Assembly (NCBI RefSeq): GCF_028640845.1
Contig: NC_080540.1
Coordinates: 51,628,561 to 51,692,560 of the forward strand
Origin: Ahaetulla prasina
Lineage: Eukaryota; Chordata; Lepidosauria; Squamata; Colubridae
Reading direction: 5' to 3'
DNA length: 64,000 nucleotides
The notes beneath the pieces were generated by a model, which was not told the DNA's origin, did not search any database, and saw only the letters and a program-made list of their open reading frames with translations. Below are positions 53,105-64,000 of the stretch, piece by piece (position 1 is the stretch's first letter; each line of letters begins with the position of its first letter). Position numbers and translations under genes: made by a program.

Positions 53105-55535
53105 TCTACAGGTTTCTTGAGCTGATACAGAAGGTCTGCACTCAGGGTATCAAATTTTCAATTCCATTCAGAAAAACGTGGAACCCCTCTACCTACAAGC
53201 TTTCCTGCCAACATGGAAGAATCATAATGAAGAATGCGATAAAATATGCTTTTCCATCTCTTCTCAAAATATTCTTTCCTGAAGAGAGTTTTTCCATAGG
53301 CAGGGCTCCACCGTTCTCTAATTTATTTTGGCATGAAAATGTTTGAAATGTCAGCAACAATGTTTGGGAGAAATTATTATCTGCTCCATCAAAGAACAAT
53401 TGGGTTTTTATTCTGAAATGTACCCACTCTATTTATGCTAATGCAAAATAAAGCTTTATAGTTTGGGAAAGAAATTGTAACGGCAGTGCTGCAATTTGCC
53501 TAAGCACATCTCTTTGCCATTGCCTGTACATTTTAAAAATCCATTGTGCTTTTTTTTAAAAAAACAAATTGCATACCTCCTCCAGCAAAAGGGCGGGTTG
53601 GAAGGCAATGCAAGTCAGAAAGTATTTAACATAAAGAAATTAAGAAGTGAGGAAAATCGCAAGATGGGGACATGAGAACAATTATAGTAAGAGAATAGGG
53701 TTCCTAGAAAACTAAAAAAAATTATTTATTTTGCTTAGGGTTTAAATAAGACCAATGGCACAATAATAATATTTATTGCTTTGAATCCATTGTAAAAGCA
53801 TTCATTAACTACTCAGTGCAAGCTTGATATAGTCAATAAGAAAAAAAAATGAGCAAAAGCCTAAGATTTCAGAGCAAGATAAAGAAAGAAAAATGGGATT
53901 TGGTTTCCTAGTTACGTCAGTGGCCCAACAAACATCTGGTAGTAGCCAAAAAATGGTCAGAATATCTTACAAGACTACTATTGTAAACCAGTTCCTGCAA
54001 ATCCCATCATGTTAGAAATGGAAGAACGACAGTTCAATTTATTAAAAACTATCCTGAGCTACAAACATTCTTTTCTATTGAAAGCTACCTACTTTGCAAA
54101 TAGGTTCAGATGGCACCCCATTAAATAATCTGGGACTGAAAAAGAAAGAGAAACATATTTAAGGAAATGTAAGTCTTCCAATGATTAAACATTACAATTT
54201 CTGCTTGGAGAAACAACAAAGAGGTAAATGGCACTTGTATAGAGATGATAATCATAGTTGTTACATTAAGGAACAAATTGGCATCTCCAAGTTAAACCAG
54301 CAACACTAGCTCCAGCATACATTTGATCTTGATAAGAATAGTCCCCATAGCAAAACCAATCAAGACAAAACAGCAATGCATGAGACAAAGAGTTATGTAC
54401 TCAAGGGAAACATTAGCATCATTTTGCTCACCAAAAGTAAAAGTTAGCTGAATGTTGAGCATATGTATTATCCTTAAGAGAAATATGGATTATAGAAACA
54501 ATTAATGTTCATCCTTGTAATAAAAGTCCAGTTAGGATTTTGGAATTCCCAAATACATTGGAAGGCATTCTTATACTTGTTGACATCAGTGGTTAACTAT
54601 AATGGTTAATAAATGGAACCTGAGTCTCATAGGTTGCATTTGTTTTTGACTGATATGGACAAGGCTTATTTCAGAAATGGAGGAAGATCCTGCAGAATTC
54701 CCAGCCACCAATGTTCTATTTCACATCATTGAAGTAGTCAAATTTTGCCTTTTTGTTCTTGAGTTTTTCTCCCCACTCTCTAATGGTAAGCATGGGCTAA
54801 TGACAGCATATAGAGAATTAGAATAATATAAAATATATTTTGAGCCAACCTTCTTTTGAAGGCCTCTGGTGAGCTTACTTCCAAATAATAACCTATTCTG
54901 CATTATTCCTGGAGAATCTAAGAGAAAGAATGAAGATCTCCTTCACTGAATATGTTCGAAATAGAGGCTGGACAGCTGCCTTTCATTTGGATTCGTGCAA
55001 TGAGCAAGATCTTGGACCCTGAAGATTAAACTACCCTTCCAGTTCCATGATTCCATGGTACATTGCCTTAGTTCTGACATTTTTCTGCTAGTGTGGATTG
55101 TCTCAGTTCTGCCACTACTCACTGAATCCCGCTACATCTAGAATACATATATATCTACTTTTAGTGGAGAAACACTAAATGATTATATTTGATCTGGATG
55201 CATACGTATATCTCTGCGTGTTTCATAGGTTATATTGTAGGAGCAATAAGCAAGAATTTTATTGGATTATTTCATCAGCAGGGGGAAAAAAAGTCTTATT
55301 CTTCTGATTTAGTCTGCCTCTGCTTAGATTTTTCAATATGAGTGAACAGAAGCATTTAAAAAGAACTCAGTTTACAGGTAAGCAGGCTTCATTTTACACA
55401 TGAGCACCATTAAATCTCCAGGCTCTTTTAAAACAGCTGTGTTTCTTTGGAAATAAAAAAGAAGTCTGAATGTAGGCATGCATCGGTAACTTGGCAGTGC
55501 CTTCAGAAACTCCTTATCCAGTTTTTGGTTCAGGA
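53105..55535. other. About 2.4 kb without recognised features
   Basis: AT-rich; nothing assigned on either strand. Confidence 0.45.
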
Positions 55536-55814
55536 CAGTGGTGAAATCCAATTTTTTTTTTTACTACTGGTTCTGTGGGTGTGGCTTGATGGCCATGGTG
55601 TGGATTGGTGAGCGTGGCTTGGTGGGCGTGGCAGGGGAAGGATATTGCAAAATCTCCATTCCCATCCTACTCCAAGGGAAGGATATTACAAAAAGCCCAT
55701 TCCCACCCCACTCTGGGTCCAGCAAGAGGTGGTATTTGCCAGTTCTTCGAACTACTCAAGATTTCTGCTACCAGTTCTCCGGAACCTGTCAGAACCTGCT
55801 GAATTTCATCCCTG
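55536..55814. mobile_element. hAT-type MITE, 279 bp
   Basis: Ends CAGTGGTGAAATCC and GAATTTCATCCCTG, flanked by GTTCAGGA (55528-55535) and GTTCAGAA (55815-55822). It is the reverse-oriented equivalent of 28198-28460. Confidence 0.8.
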
Positions 55815-55895
55815 GTTCAGAATCTTTTATACCAAGTTGCCTGTCCTAAAGATAAAGTCCACATAGCTAAAATAAACCTAGCTGGATTGATGAAA

Positions 55896-55897
<2 letters not shown>

Positions 55898-55972
<75 letters not shown>
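55898..55972. repeat. (AG)n microsatellite
   Basis: About 37 uninterrupted GA dinucleotides. Confidence 0.97.
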
Positions 55973-55975
<3 letters not shown>

Positions 55976-57002
55976 TGACAATGCTTAATGAAAAGAAGGA
56001 AAAAAAAGTGATGGGAATAAACAGAATTGTCTTGCAATTGCTAAATGCTCAATTCATCTTCTCTTTCAAATTAATTCTCACTAGGAGCCAGTATACTGTG
56101 AATTATAATGAATAATTATAATAATTATAATTATTATGTCTACTAGAAAAAAAAATTGTTGCTTCTTAGGAAAATATTCTTGATGAATTTTTGCTGTTGG
56201 CATGTTTCAAAAGTTGAATGAATATTTCTCTTTTCTGACAGATTAAAAAGGTGTTTTTAGCATCTGTTTGCCAGTAAAGACTGTGATATTTGTGAATTCT
56301 GGAGACATTGAATATGACTCTTGATTGTTATGAGTAGTGATTCTGAGATCATTAGCTATGCTGGTCAAACAGAGTACATAAGAAAGAGGATGCTAAATAT
56401 TTTATCTTCAGAATATATCAATAGTATTATAGCTTGCTTCACAGCTGAGATTTTCTCACTAGACAATCAATGAGGGTTCCAAACCCATTGCCAATTTAGG
56501 AAGCTAAACAACTTCAAAGTTCTCCTTCATGATTTTCCCATTGCTGATTTCAAGGTGGAATTTGTTCTTCTGGAAGTTAAAATAAAATAAAAGAGGCTTC
56601 TGTTGGAAGAGGACTAAGAAATGAAGTCAAAGAAAGTAATACAGATGCTTTATTGTACTTTTCTCTCTTTTTTTGTAAAAGTTTTTTAAAAAATTTTTTT
56701 AAAGGCAAATAAACCTACAATACATTTTTGTCATATATATATTGACCGAGTCAAAATACATGCAGCTTATTTTCTCCAAATTTAATTTGTATAATTCAAT
56801 TTCTGCAATTCCTTCTGTACAATTCCTTTATTGTACTTTTCAAATTGTGGTAATCCATAGGCACATATAGGGAAAGAAAGAAGGCAAATGGTTGGCCCAA
56901 TAAAAACTAGGTTTCTTATAAATGTATATACAATGTCATGATCTAAGTAGAATAAGACAAAGTAAGGTAAGACAATGTATTTTATATTTAAATTTAGGCC
57001 AT
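55973..57002. other. No recognisable feature
   Basis: AT-rich; nothing assigned. Confidence 0.45.
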
Positions 57003-57121
57003 ATGGAATAAGTTTTTTAAATAGTTTTTATTGTAATATATTGTATTGTTTTACTTGGCTGTTCGCCGCCCTGAGTCCTTCGGGAGAAGGGCGGTATAAA
57101 AATTAAAATATTATTATTATT

Positions 57122-57157
<36 letters not shown>

Positions 57158-57172
57158 GCTGTTGTTGTTGTA
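57003..57172 (+). mobile_element. L2 3' end with (ATT)n(GTT)n tail
   Basis: GCCGCCCTGAGTCCTTCGGG followed by AGAAGGGCGGTATAAA is the L2 terminal hairpin. The tail is (ATT)n, then (GTT)n at 57122-57170. Confidence 0.85.
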
Positions 57173-57239
57173 CTTGAAGGCTGCACACAACATTCTCACT
57201 ATCTATTATGAATCCACGTTACTTCCCAAATTATTGTAA

Positions 57240-57793
57240 CGGTGTTATACATAACCAACATGTTCAAGAGGAGAGGGTGCCAGAGATGTGGAAACTGCCA
57301 AGAGATCCAAAGGATCATTTTGGTAATGATCTTCAAAGTGCTCCATGGCATAGGGCCGGGCTATTTACGGGACCGTCTGCTGCTACCGAATACCTCTCAC
57401 CGACCCGTGCGCTCTCACAGAGAGGGACTCCTCAGGGTGCCGTCAGCTAGGCAGTGCCGTCTGGCGACACCCAGGGGAAGGACCTTCTCTGTGGGGGCTC
57501 CCACCCTTTGGAACGGGCTTCCCCCAGGACTTCGTCAACTTCCGGACCTCCGAACCTTTCGCCGCGAGCTTAAAACTCATCTATTCATCTGCGCAGGACT
57601 GGACTAGATTTTAGATTTTAAATTTTAAATTGGTTTTAATGGGTTTTATTATGTATACTGTTATTTTTAATTATTTGGCTATTTGGAATAAGTTTTTTAA
57701 TGGATGTTTTATTTTGTATCTATATGTATTTTTATCTGCCTGTAAACCGCCCTGAGTCCCTAGGGAGATAGGGTGGTATATAAATACGAAAAA

Positions 57794-57876
<83 letters not shown>

Positions 57877-57878
57877 AT
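57240..57878 (+). mobile_element. L2 LINE 3' fragment with (AAAT)n tail
   Basis: The frame 57242-57607 (121 codons) encodes the L2 ORF2 C-terminus (VLHGIGPGYLRDRLLLP, LWNGLPPGLRQLPDLRTFRR) and ends at the natural stop. The terminal hairpin region and a 90-bp (AAAT)n tail (57788-57878) follow. The 5' end is truncated. Confidence 0.88.
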
Positions 57879-57950
57879 GGTAGGATATTGAGTGGAAGTG
57901 GCAGGAATGGTTGGGAGCACATACTATTGAAATGGTAGGCTTACTTTATT

Positions 57951-59936
57951 TAACATAACATAACATAACATAACATCAGAGTTGGAAGGGACCTTGGAGG
58001 CCTTCTAGTCCAACCCCCTGCCCAGGCAGGAAACCCTACACCATCTCAGTCAGATGGTTATCCAACATTTTCTTAAAAATTTCCAGTGTTGGAGCATTCA
58101 CAACTTCTGAAGGCAAGTCGTTCCACTTATTAATTGTTCTAACTGTCAGGAAATTTCTCCTTAGTTCTAAGTTGCTTCTTTCTTTGATCAGTTTCCACCC
58201 ATTGCTTCTTGTTCTACCCTCAGGTGCTTTGGAGAACAGCCCGACTCCCTCTTCTTTGTGGCAGCCCATGAGATATTGGAACACAGCTATCATGTCTCCC
58301 CTAGTCCTTCTTTTTGTTAAACTAGACATACCCAGTTCCTGCAACCGTTCTTCATATGTTTTATCCTCCAGTCCCTAATCATCTTTGTTGCTCTTCTCTG
58401 CACTCTTTCTAGAGTCTCAACATCTTTTTTACATCGTGGCGACCAAAACTGGATGCAATATTCCAAGTGTGGCCTTACCAAGGCATTATAAAGTGGTACT
58501 AACACTTCACGTGATCTTGATTCTATCCCTCTGTTTATGCAGCCCAGAACTGTGTTGGCTTTTTAACAGCTGCTGCACTGCTGGCTCATATCTAAATGGT
58601 TATCCACTAGGACTCCAAGATCCCTCTCACAGGTACTACTATTGAGCAAGGTACCACATATACGGTACTGGTGCATTTTGTTTTTGGCCTAAATGTAGAA
58701 CCTTACTTTTTTCACTGTTGAATTTCATTTTGTTAGATAGCGCCCAATGTTCAAGTCTGTCAAGATCTTTCTGTAATTTGAGCCTATCTTCTGGAGTGTT
58801 AGCTATTCCTGCCAGCTTGGTGTCATCTGCAAATTTGATGAGTTCCCCATCTATCCACTCGTCCAAGTCATTGATGAAGATGTTGAAGAGTACTGGGCCT
58901 AAAACAGAGCCTTGGGGTACTCCACTGCATACTTCCCTCCATGTGGATGTAGTTCCGTTGAGGACTACACGTTGAGTGCGGTTGGTCAGCCAGTTACGAA
59001 TCCATCTGGTGGTGGTGCTGTCTAACCCACATTTTTCTACTTTATCTAGTAGTAGGTTATGGTCTACTTTATCAAATGCTTTACTGAAGTCCAAGTAAAT
59101 TATATCAACAGCATTCCTCTGGTCTACTAATTTTGTCATTTTGTCAAAGAATGCGATAAGATTAGTCTGGCATGATCTGTTTTTGACAAACCCATGTTGG
59201 CTTTTGGTTATTACTTTGTTTGCTTCTAGGTGTTCGGTGATTCGTTGCTTGATTATCTTTTCCAGAATCTTCCCCGGTATTGAGGTCAGACTGATAGGTC
59301 TGTAGTTTCCTGGATCTGTTTTTTTTTCCTTTTTTGAAGATGGGAACTACATCAGCTCTTTTCCAGTCCTCTGGCAGTTCTCCGTGCTCCAGGATCTTTG
59401 AAAGATATAGTTCAGTGGTTCTGAGATCTCGTCTGCCAGTTCCTTCAGAACCTTGGAGTGTAATCCATCCGGTCCTGGTGATTTGAACTCGTCTAAGGTA
59501 GACAGGTGTTCCTTTCCATTTTTTTCCCTATTTTAACTTGTGTTTCTAATCTGTTTTTTGTAGTGCTGTTTGTGATAGGTTGGATTTTTTCCCCTTTTGT
59601 GTAAAGACAGATGCAAAATATGAGTTAAGTAGATCTGCTTTCTCCCTGTTGCTTGTCATCTTCTTGCCACTTTCTCCCAGCAATGGGCCAATTGTTTCCT
59701 TGACTTTTTTCTTGTTTTTAACATGTTGGAAGAAGCTTTTTTTGTTATTTTTTACTTTTGTCGCTAGCCTTTGTTCATTGTGAGCCTTAGCTTTCCTCAC
59801 TTCATCTTTACAGGCTCGGGCTATTTGCTGATATTCTGCCTTAGTTATTTGCCCCTCTTTCCACTTTTTATATTTGTCCTTTTTGTCTTTCAATTTGTCA
59901 GATAGTTCTTTATGCATGTGCTCATACTGTTTAGGA
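57951..59936 (-). mobile_element. Long CR1 LINE fragment with RT domain, broken
   Basis: Starts at the 3' end with (ACATA)n (57951-57976) and runs 5' through a nearly complete reverse transcriptase in four frames. 60049-59546: DKLKDKKDKYKKWKEGQITK, KKVKETIGPLLGESGKKM. 59139-58639: [40 protein letters not shown], catalytic FADDTKL. 58505-58317: [19 protein letters not shown]. 58344-58036: the C-terminus ending LEIFKK. Motifs A-C are intact but the frame is broken between parts. The endonuclease is missing. Inverted relative to 28541-30320. Confidence 0.9.
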
Positions 59937-60098
59937 CTACACATGTGACTCTTCTGCGCATGCACAGAACCTTCTGCACATGCGCAGATGGTAAAAAAAG
60001 AGATGTAATGATGTCCTGGCAGGTGGGCAGAGCCTCCCGCTGCCGGCACTACCAGTTCAGTGAGCCAGATAGAACCGGGGGGGGGGATTTAACCTCTG
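59937..60098. mobile_element. hAT-type MITE, one end only
   Basis: CACTACCAGTTCAGTGAGCC and GATTTAACCTCTG match the right end of the 28198/36906 family. The left end is missing at the CR1 junction. It contains two TGCGCATGCACAG-like near-repeats (59957, 59979). Confidence 0.55.
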
Positions 60099-60249
60099 GT
60101 CTGGCCCTGTTTCCTTTGTTTCAGTTTTCCAATTGTATCACAGAGGGATAATACATTGAAGATGGGACCAGCTGAATTAGGAGCACTGAAAATAGGGCAA
60201 AGACACTTGCTTGGCTTAGTTCTACTTTACTGACTTCAAGTAAGGTAGG

Positions 60250-60290
<41 letters not shown>

Positions 60291-60451
60291 GAATGAATAA
60301 ATGACAAAAATGCTAGTAGCAATCAGGCCAATAATATTTCCTTAACAAGCTGTCTTGACACTAAGACTCATTATAAATCAAATTTTCAGCCCTATCTTGT
60401 CTACTTCAGGTTTCCATTCAGTATTTAAGTTCTTTTTAAAACTAAATCATA
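60099..60451. other. Unassigned, with (TTGA)n repeat
   Basis: A (TTGA)n tract at 60250-60290; otherwise nothing recognised. Confidence 0.5.
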
Positions 60452-60459
60452 CTCTATAT

Positions 60460-60808
60460 CAGGGGTGTCAAACTCAAGGCCTGTGGGCTGCATCTGGCCT
60501 GTAGGCTGCTTATATGTGGCCTGTGGGGCTGCCCTGAAAATAGGGAAGGATCTGTCCACAGTGCCTCTGCCAGTGAAAATGGAGCTTGGGAGGGCCACAT
60601 GCAGCCTCCTGAGCTTCATTTTCAGCTGTGATGGCCTCCTGCAACCCTCCTGAGCTCTGTTTTCATTGGCAGAGCACTTGGGCCACCCCAGGTGCCCCCT
60701 GTGGTGATGTTGAACTGGTCACACCCACCCTGGCCAAGCCTACCTAGTCCCCTGAGGTCAAACACAACCCTGATGCGGCCCTCAATGAAATCGACTTTGA
60801 CACTCCTG
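60460..60808. mobile_element. hAT-type MITE, 349 bp
   Basis: Ends CAGGGGTGTCAAACTC and GACTTTGACACTCCTG. Perfect duplication CTCTATAT at 60452-60459 and 60809-60816. Same family as 133-692 and 5331-5463. Confidence 0.9.
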
Positions 60809-60816
60809 CTCTATAT

Positions 60817-62881
60817 CTTCACAGTAGCTTATTGTTGCTCAGCTATTTATAAGAATATTGTCAGAGTGACTGCAATCTTTTGAGAATAGCTGGATAAATA
60901 CTTAGGTATTTTTGGGGGGTGGGGGAGGTGAAGTCTGGCTTCCATCCCTTCCTTTTCTGCAACGACTCCATGTTCTCCAACCTCTTCATGCCTCCCCTGC
61001 CTCTAGCTGGAGATTCCACCACACACAAAGAAGCAGCAATTAAGCATTGTGACACTTTTTACCCTTCAAGACATCACTGACTAGAACTAAAGGGACTTTG
61101 GCAATACATCTTCCAGTAGGTCTTTTGCATTTTAGTAGGTTTAAGTATCCCTACTGAATTGGAGTGGCAGTCAACAATTTGATGTTTTTCACTGGCCTCT
61201 TGATTCAATGTGTTTCTAGAATCTTCTGGGAAATTTAAATTTATGTATAGGACAAGGCAGGCTTTAGCAAACAAAAAAACAAAAACCATCCCAAAACATT
61301 TGATGTGTTGATTTGATTATTATAAACCGATTTTGGGGAAGAAAAAGTAAAAAATGTTTTAGATAATTGCATACATTAAAATAAACAGCTGAGTTCAATA
61401 ACTGGACTTGAACATCCCTAAATTCATAGCAGTTTTCGGTCCTGATACTTGAGATACAAAAAAGTATGATGTGCATTCCTACTTATTATTACACAGGTAT
61501 AAGTAGTTATACATTGTGCAGAACTATTTGGTTACATCTGAGCCAGGTTCTCTCCTTCTGTGTTCAGTTCCTTACAATAGATGTTTTACTGAAGACAGGT
61601 TAAATATAAAAAAGAAATTGTATGATTCATTAAAGCTTCCACTACTGACTTTAAGATCCAATTCAAGGTACTCTGAGAAAAGATCTTTTCTACTACATTG
61701 TCTCCATTAATAAGTCACAGTTAAGGTCACAAGTTTGTGGTAAATTGGACCCATAATCCATACCCAATTAAAGATGATTTAGGAAACACTTGTGATCTCT
61801 GGCCAATTATAAACATTAAGTTACTGAAGTGCACGAGTATCTTTCTTTTTCCCTTTGAACTACTTAAACTAACAGTACTATCAATAGAAAAAAATAGTGT
61901 GGGAAATTCTTTCAGTTCTAACCCTGAAGCCCTTTCATTGATCCTTACTGGTTATGGCTGTAGGAAGCCTACTTTAGTCCTGCCTCAGCTGGATTTTTTG
62001 TGTGTATGTTTGTGTGAGAGTGAAAGTGAGAGAGAGATTAAATCTTTCACATTCACCCTAGAATAGATCTTCACATTTCCACATACACAAATATTGAACA
62101 ACATATTAAAAGAATTCTACAGGCATTCTTGTTTGAGCAAATGCCTGTAATTAATACCATGGTATAAAATATATATTTCAAATGAAAAAACAAAATAAAA
62201 CCAAATGCTTAAATAAGGAGTTCATCTGCATTTTATTTCCTACTAATTGACAGGAGCAGGCCATAAAATCAAAATAGTATTTGCACATTGAAGTTTCTCC
62301 CTTTTGTTCACACATACAAAAAGCGTAGGGCTTCACTCACCATATTGTAACTGAGATTTTGACTTTTTAACGCCTTCCTCAGACCCTATGAATTAAGCTA
62401 TTCTAACAACCTCAGCGGCAATGATTACAAATATTTCTTTGCTTTTTTAATCCTGCAGCTTGATTTCAGTACAATATGTACATTGCTAGAAATGTGAGAA
62501 CTACAGAAGATATTTGCTGGATGAGGCCAGAGCCTACTAAATTAAGCATCCTTTTCCTCAGAAGAAATAGAGATAGCTTTGAACAAAGTAAAATGGCATC
62601 CACTACCAAAACATCAGTTCAGCCCTGAAAAGTAGGAAGCAAGTGAGAAAGAAACCCAAGTATAACCTACCTTGATTCTCTTGGATATAAAAGGAAGGGT
62701 AAACAAATCTGTCAGGCTTTCAAGATTTTTTTATTATACCATATAACAAAAAATGCATCAGCATGTTTTCTGACCTTTCAAGAAGCTAAGAAATATCTCT
62801 TGGATACTCCAATACTCAAAGTTCTTGAAAGCCATAGCACTCATGTGTTTCTGTTTTCTAAGGCAAGTGGTAACATTGCTT

Positions 62882-62882
<1 letters not shown>
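60817..62882. other. Two kilobases without recognised features
   Basis: AT-rich, apparently single-copy sequence. The short open frames show no domain. Confidence 0.45.
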
Positions 62883-62937
<55 letters not shown>

Positions 62938-63270
62938 TCAAACTTATATACCGCACCATCTCCCGTAGGACTCAGGGCGGTTCGCAGGCATATTAAAACA
63001 ATATAAAACAATATAATAAATAAACATTTAAAACCCAGATTAAAACTAAATATTATCATAGCCTGATCACTAAAACAGTAAGAACCAATAAAACCCCCAT
63101 TAAAATTTGGTTAAAACATTTTGTTCTTAGGCTAGTCCCGCACGCTGAAATAATAGAGTCTTCAGTTCACGTCTGAAGGTCCGGAGGTCAGGGAGTTGTC
63201 GTAATCCTGGAGGAAGCTCATTCCACAGGGCTGGTGCCGCCACAGAGAAGGCCCTCCCTATATAAGTTCC
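62883..63270 (-). mobile_element. L2 LINE 3' end with (ATTT)n tail
   Basis: The (ATTT)n tract (62883-62937) is the tail. It is followed by TATACCGCACCATCTCCCGT, CTCAGGGCGG and the ORF2 C-terminal region (minus-strand LRQLPDLRTF-type sequence at about 63165-63215). 5'-truncated. Confidence 0.82.
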
Positions 63271-63629
63271 ACACACGGAATGATTTGCATAACTAGCTGT
63301 CATCATGTTCCATAAGTTTTTCTAAATTCTATTTAGTAACACTCAGATTGAAGATTATCCTATCCAAAGATAACTTCCAAGTTATCTGGTGTAAGTTAAC
63401 TATTTTACGTCTGAATTTGAAGGGGCAAACATGACTCAGTGCACTCCTGGGCACATATAGCATACTTATCAGCAAATAAATTCAAATGGCAGCAGCTGCA
63501 GAATCCTGAGGATGGGTGGGATATGTTTGGTTTGAAGGAATCCAGGTGAACATGCACACCTGAATCACCTTTTTTTCTTTCACACTTGACTTGCTGTCCA
63601 ACTCTACTAATTAGCAGTGGTAGGATCTT
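63271..63629. other. No recognisable feature
   Basis: Nothing assigned. Confidence 0.4.
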
Positions 63630-64000
63630 TTTTATTATTATTATTATATTTCTTTTTGTCACAACAGTATGCACAAACAATTGTCATAGATAGAACAACA
63701 TATTTTGAAGAAAATATATACATATATGTAAAAAATATGCATCAGCTATATCAAATTGATATGATAAAGGGAACAATAGGACAGGAACGGTAGGCACTTT
63801 TGTGCTCTTATGCACACCCCTTATAGTCCTCTTAGGAATGGGGTGAGGTCAATAGTAGACAGTTTTTGGTTGAAGATTTTGGGATTTTGAGTAGAGACTA
63901 TGGAGTCAGGTAATGAGTTCCAAGCATTAACAACTCTGTTACAGAAGTCATATTTTCTGCAATCAAGTTTAAAGCGGTTGACATTTAGCTTGAATCTATT
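63630..64000 (-). mobile_element. Rex1/CR1-group LINE 3' end, continues past the window
   Basis: (ATT)n, then TTTGTCACAACAGTATGCAC, GGACAGGAACGGTAGGCACT and TGGTTGAAGATTTTGGGATT, nearly identical to 42900-43250. The RT domain would lie beyond the window edge. Confidence 0.85.

Noticed and set aside
57017..57199. Poly-Asn open frame
   Set aside because: Translation of the (ATT)n/(GTT)n tail of L2.
57671..57922. LFIY-repeat open frames that look like membrane proteins
   Set aside because: Translations of the (AAAT)n tail; the same happens at 62883.
1..64000. Host genes, tRNA genes, CRISPR arrays or bacterial-type operons
   Set aside because: None supported. The only tRNA-like promoters belong to SINEs, and the tandem repeats are microsatellites without spacer structure.

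Overview
The window looks like non-genic DNA from a squamate reptile, most probably a snake. I found no host exon, tRNA gene or rRNA gene. Nearly all recognisable sequence is transposable element, and the mix points to Squamata: CR1, L2, L1, RTE/Bov-B and Rex1-like LINEs side by side, Penelope-like remnants, tRNA-derived SINEs (one with a Bov-B-like tail), many short hAT-type foldback elements with clean 8-bp target duplications, and LINE 3' ends that run into (ATTCT)n or (ATGTT)n pentanucleotide repeats, as described for snake CR1 elements. Family names come from reading protein and end motifs by eye. No database was searched.

Layout. 0-8 kb: a hAT MITE, a possible solo LTR, a Penelope-like double foldback with a hammerhead-ribozyme-like core, SINE pieces, and a hAT element that carries a second hAT element. 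8.4-11.3 kb: a complete L1-type insertion with a 19-bp target duplication that encodes only ORF1 (a 'half-L1'). 11.5-16.6 kb: a SINE, CR1 pieces and a Penelope GIY-YIG remnant. 16.6-22.2 kb: a three-layer nest in which a CR1 is split by a Rex1-like LINE and by a 4.7-kb, almost complete L2 with an 872-codon open frame and a CpG-rich 5' leader. 24-31 kb: a CR1 end, a candidate LTR, a second half-L1 (25.86-27.97 kb, 17-bp duplication), a hAT MITE, a long CR1 and a SINE. 31.5-39 kb: two more LINE nests. 40-46.5 kb: Bov-B remnants, hAT MITEs, an old L1 ORF2 interrupted by a Rex1-like LINE and a Sauria-type SINE, then an LTR-like module. 47.8-64 kb: hAT MITEs, a deleted Tc1-like element, L2 fragments, a long CR1 inverted relative to the one at 28.5 kb, and a Rex1-like LINE running off the end.

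How the parts relate. Autonomous families (L2, CR1, Rex1-like, Bov-B, L1 ORF2) are present only as broken copies. The non-autonomous ones (half-L1, SINEs, MITEs) carry the hallmarks that autonomous machinery would leave. The most notable signal is the pair of half-L1 insertions. They share ORF1, a G-rich 3' tract and an ORF1 break in the same hinge, yet have different 5' leaders. They look like a reptilian counterpart of mammalian HAL1 elements.
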